Positions 1-7,818 of a stretch of DNA of 64,000 nt are shown piece by piece. The stretch covers positions 434,001 to 498,000 of the forward strand of contig NZ_JAPWGM010000001.1 in assembly GCF_027213715.1 (NCBI RefSeq). Reading direction: 5' to 3'. The translations under genes and the position numbers were made by a program. Below the pieces are notes generated by a model. It was not told the DNA's origin and did not search any database. It saw nothing but the letters and a program-made list of their open reading frames with translations. This DNA comes from Pedobacter punctiformis (lineage in GTDB: Bacteria; Bacteroidota; Bacteroidia; Sphingobacteriales; Sphingobacteriaceae). How positions within the stretch are numbered: position 1 is the stretch's first letter; the number at the start of each line of letters is the position of its first letter.

Positions 1-185
1 AAAAGACGGACTGCACAATCCGATTTGTACTACAGCACTTTTCCAAATCATTAAAATAGTTTCAAAAAAACAAAATTAATGAACTAAAAATCAACCAATT
101 ATAATTTTTTATTACTTTCTTAAAAACCAGTTTTTGTAAGTCCTCGTAAATGAGTTCAAATAACAAAAACTTAAAAATAGAAATA

Positions 186-737
186 ATGAAAAAATTAATC
201 CTATCTGCAATGGCCATCGTTAGTATGGCATTCACATCCCAGGTTTACGCTCAAAAAAATCCAATGGTTGGCGGTGCAGCAATGTATGCAACTAAAGATA
301 TTGTAGACAATGCCGTAAACTCAAAAGACCATACAACATTGGTAGCTGCAGTTAAAGCTGCCGGTTTAGTTGAAACTTTAAAAAGTGCAGGGCCCTTTAC
401 CGTTTTTGCACCAACAAATGATGCGTTTAATAAACTACCGAAAGGAACAGTAGAAAACCTGGTTAAACCTGAAAATAAAGCAACTTTAACCAAAATTTTA
501 ACCTACCATGTTGTGGCAGGCAAAATGGGCAGTAAAGAAATTGCTGCAGCAATTAAAGCAGGCAAAGGTAAAGCAATGTTAACTACCGTAGAAGGTGGTA
601 AACTTTGGGCCTGGATGGAAGGTAAAAAATTAGTATTGAAAGATGAAAAAGGTGGAATGAGCACTGTAACCATCGCCAATGTTTGGCAAAAAAATGGCGT
701 AATCCATGTGATAGATACCGTGTTAATGCCAAAATAA
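186..737 (+). CDS. Secreted fasciclin (FAS1) domain protein
   Basis: The protein of 183 aa starts with a signal peptide (MKKLILSAMAIVSMAF, then QVYAQ at the likely cleavage site). One FAS1 domain fills the rest, with the family's H1 block TVFAPTNDAFNKLP and the H2 block ILTYHVVAGK. FAS1 domains are extracellular adhesion-type modules; the ligand here cannot be read from sequence. An in-frame ATG exists 36 bases upstream at 150, but the ATG at 186 places the signal peptide at the N-terminus, so it was chosen. It stands alone and is followed by a clear hairpin terminator. Confidence 0.88.
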   Translation: MKKLILSAMAIVSMAFTSQVYAQKNPMVGGAAMYATKDIVDNAVNSKDHTTLVAAVKAAGLVETLKSAGPFTVFAPTNDAFNKLPKGTVENLVKPENKATLTKILTYHVVAGKMGSKEIAAAIKAGKGKAMLTTVEGGKLWAWMEGKKLVLKDEKGGMSTVTIANVWQKNGVIHVIDTVLMPK

Positions 738-761
738 TATTTAGTCATCCCTATAAACAAG

Positions 762-793
762 AACGTTTTTGCTCAGGCAAAAGCGTTTTTTTG
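762..793 (+). terminator. Rho-independent terminator after the fasciclin gene
   Basis: The arms aacgtttttgc (762-772) and gcaaaagcgtt (777-787) pair around a tcag loop and run into a T-rich tract. It lies 25 bases after the stop codon. Confidence 0.75.
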
Positions 794-915
794 TTTCTGC
801 AAAGTAACTTTCTGACTTTTTTTGTTTAATTGTCAGACTTTTTTCATGATTTATCTTCCCTTATATGTTGATGTGGCTAATTAATTAATTTTGCTTGCAT
901 TAATAATAAGTTAAC

Positions 916-1797
916 ATGAAATTCGATTTATCTCCAATAGATATAGTTGAAGACATATCTAAAACTGATTTTGAAAAAAACTACTTAAATCCACGCAAAC
1001 CATTGATCATTAAGAATATGGCTAAAAAATGGCCTGCTTACCAAAAATGGACAATGGATTATATGAAAGAGGTAGTTGGCGATAAAAATGTTCCTTTATA
1101 CGACAGTTCTAAAGCTGATCCCTCTAAGCCAATAAATGCCGCGGCCGCTGAAATGAAATTCGGCGATTATATAGATCTTATTAAAGAAACACCGACTGAT
1201 TTACGCATATTTTTATTCGATCCAATTAAATTTGCGCCCAAATTATTGGAAGATTACATTGCTCCTAAAGATTTAATGGGTGGCTTTTTGGATAGTTACC
1301 CGAATATGTTTTTTGGTGGCAAAGGTTCGGTTACCTTTCTGCATTATGATATCGATTTAGCACATATTTTCCACACGCACTTTAATGGCAGGAAGCATGT
1401 TATTTTATTTGACTACAAATGGAAAGAACGTTTATATCAAATTCCATATGCTACATATGCTTTAGAAGATTACGATGTAGAAAATCCTGATTTTGAAAAA
1501 TACCCGGCTTTAAAAGGAGTTAAAGGGGTGGAAGCATTTTTAGAACACGGTGATACGCTATTTATGCCTACGGGCTACTGGCATTGGATGAAATATCTGG
1601 ACGGATCTTTTTCTATTAGTTTAAGAGCCTGGGATAAAAGCTGGGCGGTTAAAACAAAAAGCTTGTACAACTTAACCTTACAGCGTAAATTTGACGACTT
1701 TATGAAAGCGAACTTCAGAGAGAGGTACATGAGCTGGAAAGAAGAACTTGCTATTAAAAAAGCAACCAAGGCATTACAAAAAAATTTACCCCGATAA
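916..1797 (+). CDS. Cupin_8/JmjC-type Fe(II)/2-oxoglutarate oxygenase-like protein, copy 1
   Basis: This 293-aa protein resembles the cupin_8 (JmjC-like) family of Fe(II)- and 2-oxoglutarate-dependent hydroxylases. The metal triad is visible as the HxD motif His143-Asp145 in FLHYDIDL and the distal His223 in PTGYWHWMKY, with the beta-strand GRKHVILFD between them. The N-terminal part carries the usual RKPLIIKNMAKKWPAYQKW segment. There is no signal peptide, so it should act in the cytoplasm. A close paralogue lies at 2818-3696 with both His at the same residue numbers, and a DUF3050 gene sits between them. The substrate is unknown; protein or small-molecule hydroxylation is the family's usual role. 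Confidence 0.8.
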   Translation: MKFDLSPIDIVEDISKTDFEKNYLNPRKPLIIKNMAKKWPAYQKWTMDYMKEVVGDKNVPLYDSSKADPSKPINAAAAEMKFGDYIDLIKETPTDLRIFLFDPIKFAPKLLEDYIAPKDLMGGFLDSYPNMFFGGKGSVTFLHYDIDLAHIFHTHFNGRKHVILFDYKWKERLYQIPYATYALEDYDVENPDFEKYPALKGVKGVEAFLEHGDTLFMPTGYWHWMKYLDGSFSISLRAWDKSWAVKTKSLYNLTLQRKFDDFMKANFRERYMSWKEELAIKKATKALQKNLPR

Positions 1798-1889
1798 AAA
1801 GACCGGATTTAGAGAATAATTGAATGAAGCTAAGCCAAAAGCAGAAAAATTCATCTTGTTTTATTCTATTGTTCGATAATTAAAAAAGC

Positions 1890-2675
1890 ATGCATCAAAA
1901 CATTGTTAGGATACAAAAAAACATTGAGCCGCTCAGACAGCAAATTATTAATCACAAAGTTTATTCTTCGATAAGCGACCTGGAGGACTTGCAAATATTT
2001 ATGCAGCATCATATTTTCGCCGTTTGGGATTTTATGTCGCTGTTAAAAGCCCTACAAATCAATTTAACTTGTACTACCCTACCCTGGTTTCCGGTTGGCG
2101 ATGCCGTAACCAGACAATTGATTAACGAAATTGTAGCTGGCGAAGAATCAGATGTGGATGCAGAAGGGCAAATTAAAAGTCATTTCGAACTTTATCTGGA
2201 TGCCATGGAACAATGTGGAGCAAATACTGAGCCCATTAATTTATTTTTAAGCAAGCTAAAAAACGGCAGTACTTTTAACGATGCTTTTGAAACCGCTAAA
2301 GTTCCTGCAGCGGCAAAAGATTTCGTAAATGCTACATTCGAAACCATTAATACAGGTAAAATGCATTTACAGGCAGCAAGTTTTACTTTTGGCCGTGAAG
2401 ATTTAATTCCAGGTATGTTTTTTTCGATGGTAACCGATTTAAATAGCACTCAGCCTGAAAAGGTATCCATATTTAAGTATTACTTAGAACGTCATATTGA
2501 AGTAGACGGTGATCACCATAGTCATTTAGCTTTACAAATGACTGAAAAACTTTGTGAAGTTAATCCTGAATTTTGGCAAGAAGCCGAAAAGGTAACTAAA
2601 CAAGCTCTAGAAATGCGTATAAAACTTTGGGATGCGGCTTATGTAGAAATTAGTACCCGAAAAGTACCGGCCTAA
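1890..2675 (+). CDS. DUF3050 family protein (heme-oxygenase-like fold expected)
   Basis: The 261-aa protein matches the DUF3050 family by its N-terminal block HHIFAVWDFMSLLKALQ (near residues 40-56) and the block YLERHIEVDGDHHSHLA (198-214). Members are predicted all-helical proteins of the heme-oxygenase-like superfamily, some groups of which are di-iron oxygenases. The His/Asp/Glu-rich second block (His202, Glu204, Asp206, His210) could supply metal ligands, but that is inference. It lies 93 bases after one cupin_8 gene and 142 bases before its paralogue, on the same strand, which suggests a shared pathway. No signal peptide is present. Confidence 0.75.
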   Translation: MHQNIVRIQKNIEPLRQQIINHKVYSSISDLEDLQIFMQHHIFAVWDFMSLLKALQINLTCTTLPWFPVGDAVTRQLINEIVAGEESDVDAEGQIKSHFELYLDAMEQCGANTEPINLFLSKLKNGSTFNDAFETAKVPAAAKDFVNATFETINTGKMHLQAASFTFGREDLIPGMFFSMVTDLNSTQPEKVSIFKYYLERHIEVDGDHHSHLALQMTEKLCEVNPEFWQEAEKVTKQALEMRIKLWDAAYVEISTRKVPA

Positions 2676-2817
2676 CACCCCAACATAGATTAACAAATGG
2701 TTAATTAACTGCAAATTTTTGAATAAGTAATTTTCGTCACATTTGCTCGTTGGTGTCTTATATATTAAATAAATTTTACACATTTGTTGTTCGGTTACAA
2801 ATAACCGGTTTAAGCGC

Positions 2818-3696
2818 ATGAGTTTCATTTTAAAACCAGTAGACATTGTTGAGAGTATTACTCCGGAAGATTTTAAGAAAAATTATCTGAAAACAAAACG
2901 TCCGTTAGTTATTAAGGGCTTAACCAAAGACTGGCCAGCAAGAGAAAAGTGGACAACTGAGTATTTGAAAGAAATTGGTGGCGACCTGGAAGTTCCTCTT
3001 TACGATAATTCAAAGGCCGATCCTTCAAAACCAATTAATGCTGCAACAGCACATATGAAATTTGGAGATTATCTTGATTTAATTAAACGAGAACCAACAG
3101 AATTAAGAATTTTTTTCTTTAACCTGTTTAAAAAAGTTCCAAGTTTAATTAATGATGTAAAAATCCCAAAAGATTTAATGGGCGGTTTTATTGAAAGCAT
3201 GCCAGCAATGTTTTTTGGCGGTTCCAATTCAGTAACGTTTTTACACTACGATATCGACTTACCTCATATCTTCCACACCCATTTTGGAGGGAGAAAACAC
3301 ATTATTCTTTTCGATAATAAATGGAAAGACCGTTTATATTGCTTACCAAATGCAACCTATGCATTGGAAGATTATGATGTAGCAAACCCTGATTTTAAAA
3401 AATTCCCTGCTTTAAACGGTGTTGAAGGTTATGAAGTTTTCTTAGAACATGGCGATACCTTATTTATGCCAACCGGAATGTGGCATTGGATGAAATACCT
3501 GGATGGTTCATTCTCATTAAGCTTACGTGCATGGGATCAATCCATTACCCGTAAAGTGGCAAGCGTTTGGAGCTTATTTACCCATGGCGCAATCGACAGT
3601 TTAATTAAAATGACTTTTAAAGAAAAATATGCCAATTGGAGAGAGAAAAAAGCAGTTAAAATTGCTGAAAGAGCGCTTGCAAAAGGCAGACCTTAA
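2818..3696 (+). CDS. Cupin_8/JmjC-type Fe(II)/2-oxoglutarate oxygenase-like protein, copy 2
   Basis: At 292 aa this is a paralogue of the gene at 916-1797 and aligns with it almost end to end. It keeps the metal triad at the same numbers: His143 and Asp145 in FLHYDIDL, and His223 in PTGMWHWMKY. The N-terminal RPLVIKGLTKDWPAREKW and C-terminal SLSLRAWDQS blocks also match. The two copies differ most in the C-terminal 60 residues, which may separate their substrates. A strong terminator follows, closing the three-gene group. The reaction is unknown; the intact triad argues for an active oxygenase. Confidence 0.8.
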   Translation: MSFILKPVDIVESITPEDFKKNYLKTKRPLVIKGLTKDWPAREKWTTEYLKEIGGDLEVPLYDNSKADPSKPINAATAHMKFGDYLDLIKREPTELRIFFFNLFKKVPSLINDVKIPKDLMGGFIESMPAMFFGGSNSVTFLHYDIDLPHIFHTHFGGRKHIILFDNKWKDRLYCLPNATYALEDYDVANPDFKKFPALNGVEGYEVFLEHGDTLFMPTGMWHWMKYLDGSFSLSLRAWDQSITRKVASVWSLFTHGAIDSLIKMTFKEKYANWREKKAVKIAERALAKGRP

Positions 3697-3718
3697 AAAA
3701 TATTAACACATGAATGAG

Positions 3719-3750
3719 ATGGGGCATCGTTTACGATAGCCCCATTTTTT
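3719..3750 (+). terminator. Rho-independent terminator after the cupin_8/DUF3050 group
   Basis: The arms atggggc and gccccat (3719-3745) enclose a second inner pairing atcg/cgat and are followed by a run of T. Confidence 0.8.
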
Positions 3751-3845
3751 ATTTAGCACGATTTAAATTAACCTAATCACTTTCACTGGTATTATTTTTG
3801 TTCATCATTTAGCCTAAAAATATTATCTAAATAATCTCAAAATTT

Positions 3846-4319
3846 ATGGCTGATCTAAAGCAAATTCTAAGCAATGAAAACATCTATTCAGGGCAGGTAA
3901 ACATTAATGGTATAAACTGTACCGTTGGCTATATTAAAAAATTTAAATGGAGCTGGTTTGCCACCCAGCTAAATACTTTCATCATTATAGGTGAAACTGA
4001 CCAACCCGTGAACAGAGCCGTTATCGAAAATTTTTCTGCTACCTGTTTAAATTACGCACTTGCAAATAATAAAGGCTGGCCCAGAGGATTACAATCCGGT
4101 GTTGGTTCAATTGCCGTATTAATGGGGAATAAAATAGAAGGCGATGCAATTTATTTTGCTGAGAATGCCTCAAAAAAACATTGGTCGGCATTTGAAATAC
4201 CCGTACTGTTAGATTTGGAAAAAAGACTGGTATACAAATATAAAAGCACACCTATCTGGGGAACTATTTACTTTTCATATTTCACGCAAACCATTAATTG
4301 GCTTGTCAGCAAATTATAA
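3846..4319 (+). CDS. Hypothetical protein, 157 aa
   Basis: I do not recognise this protein. It is 157 aa, has no signal peptide and has an aromatic-rich C-terminus (GTIYFSYFTQTINWLVSKL) that could be a membrane-associated helix. A middle segment with GLQSGVGSIAVLMG is followed by a charged stretch. The gene stands 34 bases before a sugar acetyltransferase on the same strand, so the two may be co-transcribed. Start and length look normal, and codon use resembles its neighbours. Confidence 0.6.
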   Translation: MADLKQILSNENIYSGQVNINGINCTVGYIKKFKWSWFATQLNTFIIIGETDQPVNRAVIENFSATCLNYALANNKGWPRGLQSGVGSIAVLMGNKIEGDAIYFAENASKKHWSAFEIPVLLDLEKRLVYKYKSTPIWGTIYFSYFTQTINWLVSKL

Positions 4320-4353
4320 ACCACTCATTTAAAATCACGATACACTATTATTT

Positions 4354-4962
4354 ATGTCAATCCTAACCGAAAAACAAAAAATGCTTGCAGGTAAAGCCTA
4401 TCAGGCGGGTGATGCAGAATTATCAAAAGAAAGATTAAAGGCAAGAGAAATTGTTTTTGAATTTAATAGTTTGGCCCCAAAATTTATCAAACAACGGAAA
4501 GAACTATTAAAAAGGCTATTTGGCAAAACAGAGAAGATGTTTTATGTAGAGCCACCCTTTAGATGTGATTATGGCTATAACATTGAAATAGGCGATAATT
4601 TTTACGCAAATTTTAACCTGGTAATTTTAGATTGTGCTAAAGTTAGTATTGGAAATAATGTGTTTATTGCTCCAAATGTTGCAATTTATACGGCCGGACA
4701 CCCAATTCACCCGCACCTGAGAGATCAGGAATATGAATGGGCCCAGCCCATAACCATTGGCGACAGCGTTTGGATTGGCGGAAATGTAGTGATTAACGCA
4801 GGTGTAAAAATTGGCAGTAACGTTGTTATTGGTTCGGGCAGCATAGTTACAAAAGACATTCCTGATAATGTTTTGGCCGTTGGCAATCCGTGTAAAGTTA
4901 TTCGTCAAATTACCGACGAGGATAAGGATTACTATTATAAAAACTATAAACTGGGCGAATAA
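4354..4962 (+). CDS. Sugar O-acetyltransferase (maltose/galactoside acetyltransferase type)
   Basis: The 202-aa protein begins with the maltose-acetyltransferase N-terminal helix region (KQKMLAGKAYQAGDAEL) and continues as a left-handed beta helix of hexapeptide repeats (for example IGDSVWIGGNVVINAGVKIG). His116 in TAGHPIHPH is the expected catalytic base. Such enzymes move acetyl groups from acetyl-CoA to a sugar hydroxyl in the cytoplasm, often as detoxification or polysaccharide decoration. The length is usual for the LacA/Maa family. The precise sugar cannot be predicted. The gene converges with the minus-strand lipoprotein gene that follows. Confidence 0.85.
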   Translation: MSILTEKQKMLAGKAYQAGDAELSKERLKAREIVFEFNSLAPKFIKQRKELLKRLFGKTEKMFYVEPPFRCDYGYNIEIGDNFYANFNLVILDCAKVSIGNNVFIAPNVAIYTAGHPIHPHLRDQEYEWAQPITIGDSVWIGGNVVINAGVKIGSNVVIGSGSIVTKDIPDNVLAVGNPCKVIRQITDEDKDYYYKNYKLGE

Positions 4963-5009
4963 TAATCTGGATTTTAAACTCTGTAAGGTATTAGATTCAG
5001 TGGTAAAAA

Positions 5010-5558
5010 TCAATTAACTTTTAATGATTTTATCGCTGAATCAACTACTCCGCTATTTTCTTTACTTTCTTTAACATCACTATTAAATACAAAAGAATAC
5101 GTTTTTTTATTCAGGTTAAAAACTGTCAGCGTACCATTGTTCCGGGTGGTTACTATTTTGGTTTCAAAGCCCACTCTCAGGGCATCAATGTTCCCAACTT
5201 TAACCTTCTGAACCTTATCCAGCAACCCAAATTCAATATTTCTTTTGCTATGGCTGGCTCTTAAACTCTGTATTAAATTTTCAAGCACCTTATCAAGTTC
5301 CTCCTTTTCATTAACGGATGTAATCACCAAATAAGCATCTTTACTAAAGGGTTCTTTATTGGTTATCGAAATAATCCGGCTACTATCTACACCTTCAATA
5401 GGTCTGTCTTTTGTTACTTTCCAATACTTGGGTAAACTCATACTTAACCCATCTTTACTATAGGTTACAGGAGGCGGTTTTTCTCCTGATTTATAGTTAC
5501 AGGCAACAAACAAAAACGTAATTATAACACTGAATGATACGAATCTGATTTTTTTCAT
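5010..5558 (-). CDS. Predicted lipoprotein, possible PsbP/DcrB-like fold
   Basis: The 182-aa product starts with a hydrophobic leader ending in FLFVACN, a lipobox with Cys20 as the lipidation site. The mature part (YSKDGLSMSLPKYWKV, then alternating strands and helices up to VVDSAIKSLKVN) resembles small PsbP/DcrB-like proteins, though I cannot confirm the family by eye. It probably sits in the outer or inner membrane facing the periplasm. The gene lies 12 bases after the SnoaL-like gene on the same strand, which suggests co-transcription. Confidence 0.65.
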   Translation of the reverse strand: MKKIRFVSFSVIITFLFVACNYKSGEKPPPVTYSKDGLSMSLPKYWKVTKDRPIEGVDSSRIISITNKEPFSKDAYLVITSVNEKEELDKVLENLIQSLRASHSKRNIEFGLLDKVQKVKVGNIDALRVGFETKIVTTRNNGTLTVFNLNKKTYSFVFNSDVKESKENSGVVDSAIKSLKVN

Positions 5559-5570
5559 AATTTATTTAGA

Positions 5571-5996
5571 TTAAGAACTATGATCTACCACAACTTTCCA
5601 CTCCCCTTTTATCTTTTTTAGCAATAAGGTAAAAAACCCCTTTGGTTCATCTTTCTCTCTTTTCAAATTCCAGCTACCCAAAACAAAGGCAACATCTTTA
5701 TTTAAAAATTCTACTTTTTTAATTCCAAAAGTTAAATTACCCATGGCTGCCTGATCAGGATAACCACGTTTGTAATTATCCAGTGTTTTTTGCCAGCCGT
5801 AAGTTGGACCGCTTTTACCAACAAACAATAAGCTATCGTTTTTTGCATAGCCTTGCATATAGCTTTCTACATCGCCCTTATTCCAGGCGATTCTTTGGTT
5901 TTCCAACACATTCAGAATAGCTTGTTTATCTTTTGGTGTTTGCGCTGAAGCTACAAATCCAATAAAAAACAAAGCAATCGTTAATCGTTTTTTCAT
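5571..5996 (-). CDS. Exported SnoaL/DUF4440-like (NTF2 fold) protein
   Basis: This 141-aa protein has a signal peptide (MKKRLTIALFFIGFVASAQ) and then an NTF2-fold domain of the DUF4440/YybH kind. The typical pattern is visible: an initial helix KQAILNVLENQRIAWNKGDV, the stretch YMQGYAKNDSLLFVG, and the final strands GFFTLLLKKIKGEWKVVVDH. Such domains bind small ligands or act as isomerase-like enzymes; no catalytic residues can be assigned here. It is the first gene of a probable two-gene unit with the downstream lipoprotein. Confidence 0.8.
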   Translation of the reverse strand: MKKRLTIALFFIGFVASAQTPKDKQAILNVLENQRIAWNKGDVESYMQGYAKNDSLLFVGKSGPTYGWQKTLDNYKRGYPDQAAMGNLTFGIKKVEFLNKDVAFVLGSWNLKREKDEPKGFFTLLLKKIKGEWKVVVDHSS

Positions 5997-6364
5997 TATT
6001 GAAATTAATTAATAAAAATGACATTTATTTTCTTCAAAAACTAAATTTATAAAATTGATTTTAGGCTTTGCCCTTCTGCGTTAGGGATTGTAAGGGTTTA
6101 GTGTCAATTTTTTATTGGCACCGAAGTAAAACGCAGCCCTGAAAAGCCCGACCGTCTCCGATTTTTTTTATCGGAGCGGGAACGCCCAAATTAGCTGGCA
6201 GTTGACAGTTATTCCCAAATTGACTAAAAACAGTTCCACTTTAAACTTTCAGCTCTAGTCTGTCAGTTCTTTTTTAGCTTTAAGCCTTGTCCTAAATTAT
6301 GACACCACGCTTAAATTAATCCGTTGCTAAACTTTTATCTTCGATAATCCGTTTATAAAAGCAC
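5997..6364. other. Divergent intergenic region with a repeat-like segment
   Basis: This 368-base gap separates two divergent genes and codes for nothing I can support. Its middle (about 6060-6195) has an unusually GC-rich, non-promoter-like composition with the hairpin ctccgat/atcggag at 6156-6162 and 6170-6176 around a T-rich loop. That section resembles dispersed intergenic repeats of Pedobacter-type genomes. The promoter of the VWA gene should lie in the last 60 bases, where TATCTTCG at 6336-6343 is one base off the TAnnTTTG box. Confidence 0.45.
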
Positions 6365-7462
6365 ATGAGAGGTTTTCGTTTTTCTGATTATAAGCCCGGC
6401 GATACACCTAAAGGTGGGTTTGATGAGTTGTTGAAATTATTCAGCGAATTGCTGAACTATACAGCTGGAGATGCGGCAGAAGCTTTGAGCTGGCTGAATG
6501 AACTGGATAAGCAATACAAGCTCACCAATAACGATTACGGCATTGGCAATTTTATTGACGATTTGAAAGAAAAAGGTTATTTAACCGAAGACAATCAGAC
6601 CGGAGAATTTAAAATTACCGCCAAAACCGAACAAACCATTCGAAAATCTGCTTTGGAAGAGATTTTTGGCAAGTTGAAAAAGGCCGGAAGAGGAAATCAC
6701 AACAGTAATCAATCTGGTATTGGTGAAGAAAAAAATGCCGACAGACGCGAATATAATTTTGGGGATAGCCTGGATCAGATTGATATGACGGCATCTATCC
6801 ATAATGCGCAGATTAATCATGGCATTGGTAATTTCACTTTAACAGAACGGGATTTGGAAGTAGAAGAAAAAGATTTTAAAACTTTAACTTCAACGGTTCT
6901 CATGATTGACATTTCGCACTCCATGATTCTGTATGGTGAAGATAGAATTACCCCCGCTAAAAAGGTTGCGATGGCTCTGGCTGAGCTGATTAAAACCCGT
7001 TACCCAAAAGACACACTGGATATTGTAGTGTTTGGCAACGATGCCTGGCCAATCAGTGTTAAAGATTTGCCTTACCTGCAGGTTGGTCCATACCACACCA
7101 ATACTTATGCAGGTTTGGAACTTGCTGCAGACTTGCTTCGCCGCAGGAAAACACACAACAAGCAAATCTTTATGATTACGGATGGGAAACCAACCTGCCT
7201 GAAAGAAAATGGAAAATATTATAAAAACAGCATGGGTTTAGATCGTAAAGTAATTAATAAAACCCTGAATATGGCGGCACAATGCAAAAGGTTAAAAATT
7301 CCGATCACCACCTTTATGATTGCTAAAGACCCCTATTTACAACAGTTTGTCCGCCAGTTTACCCAAATAAATGGAGGAAGAGCATTTTATAGCTCGTTAA
7401 CCGGTTTGGGTGAATACATTTTTGAAGATTATATTAAAAATAGAAAAAGAACTGTTCGATAA
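6365..7462 (+). CDS. VWA domain protein partnered with a MoxR-type ATPase
   Basis: The 365-aa protein has a von Willebrand factor A domain in its C-terminal half. The MIDAS metal site is intact as Asp182-x-Ser184-x-Ser186 (DISHSM), with the later ITDGKPTC segment supplying the further acidic residue. The N-terminal half (FSELLNYTAGDAAEALSWLN, then a stretch resembling EIFGKLKKAGRG) is family-specific and mostly helical. It has no signal peptide. VWA/MoxR pairs act as chaperone-like or metal-insertion machines; the client here is unknown. A small acidic protein and the AAA partner follow within 60 bases each. Confidence 0.85.
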   Translation: MRGFRFSDYKPGDTPKGGFDELLKLFSELLNYTAGDAAEALSWLNELDKQYKLTNNDYGIGNFIDDLKEKGYLTEDNQTGEFKITAKTEQTIRKSALEEIFGKLKKAGRGNHNSNQSGIGEEKNADRREYNFGDSLDQIDMTASIHNAQINHGIGNFTLTERDLEVEEKDFKTLTSTVLMIDISHSMILYGEDRITPAKKVAMALAELIKTRYPKDTLDIVVFGNDAWPISVKDLPYLQVGPYHTNTYAGLELAADLLRRRKTHNKQIFMITDGKPTCLKENGKYYKNSMGLDRKVINKTLNMAAQCKRLKIPITTFMIAKDPYLQQFVRQFTQINGGRAFYSSLTGLGEYIFEDYIKNRKRTVR

Positions 7463-7488
7463 GCAGTTCTGTAAATTTTAAACCCGTA

Positions 7489-7785
7489 ATGACTAAACGC
7501 ACTAATAAATATCAACTTATTTTAAAGGAAATATCTTTAGCCAAAGAAGAGGATATTAAAAATGAACCCTTAGAACTTGAATTCGACAACCACGATAATA
7601 TATTCGAGATTATTAAGACCATAAAAGGCAAAAATTTATTCGAAAACGAGCAGCAAAGCGCTGAATTTGCCATTGGGTTAAAAATGTTTAGTGAAGTGAT
7701 GATTAAAAATAGAGACAATGCACTTTTTACGGAGCTTTTTCCTGTGTTTGGCTCTTTTATGAGAAAATTAAAAAGCCACCAATAA
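7489..7785 (+). CDS. Small hypothetical protein between VWA and MoxR genes
   Basis: This 98-aa protein is predicted to be helical and rich in Glu and Lys (SLAKEEDIKNEPLELEFDNH near the start, then EQQSAEFAIGLKMFSEVMIK). I do not recognise a family. It lies 26 bases after the VWA gene and 33 bases before the AAA gene on the same strand, so it is very likely part of the same operon. By position it could be an adaptor of the ATPase-VWA complex, which is inference only. Confidence 0.7.
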   Translation: MTKRTNKYQLILKEISLAKEEDIKNEPLELEFDNHDNIFEIIKTIKGKNLFENEQQSAEFAIGLKMFSEVMIKNRDNALFTELFPVFGSFMRKLKSHQ

Positions 7786-7818
7786 TTTAAAAACGCCCTT
7801 TTAATACAATTAATCTGT

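Noticed and set aside
1..149. A partial gene or RNA at the left edge
   Set aside because: The sequence is AT-rich and shows no open coding pattern or RNA fold that I could support.
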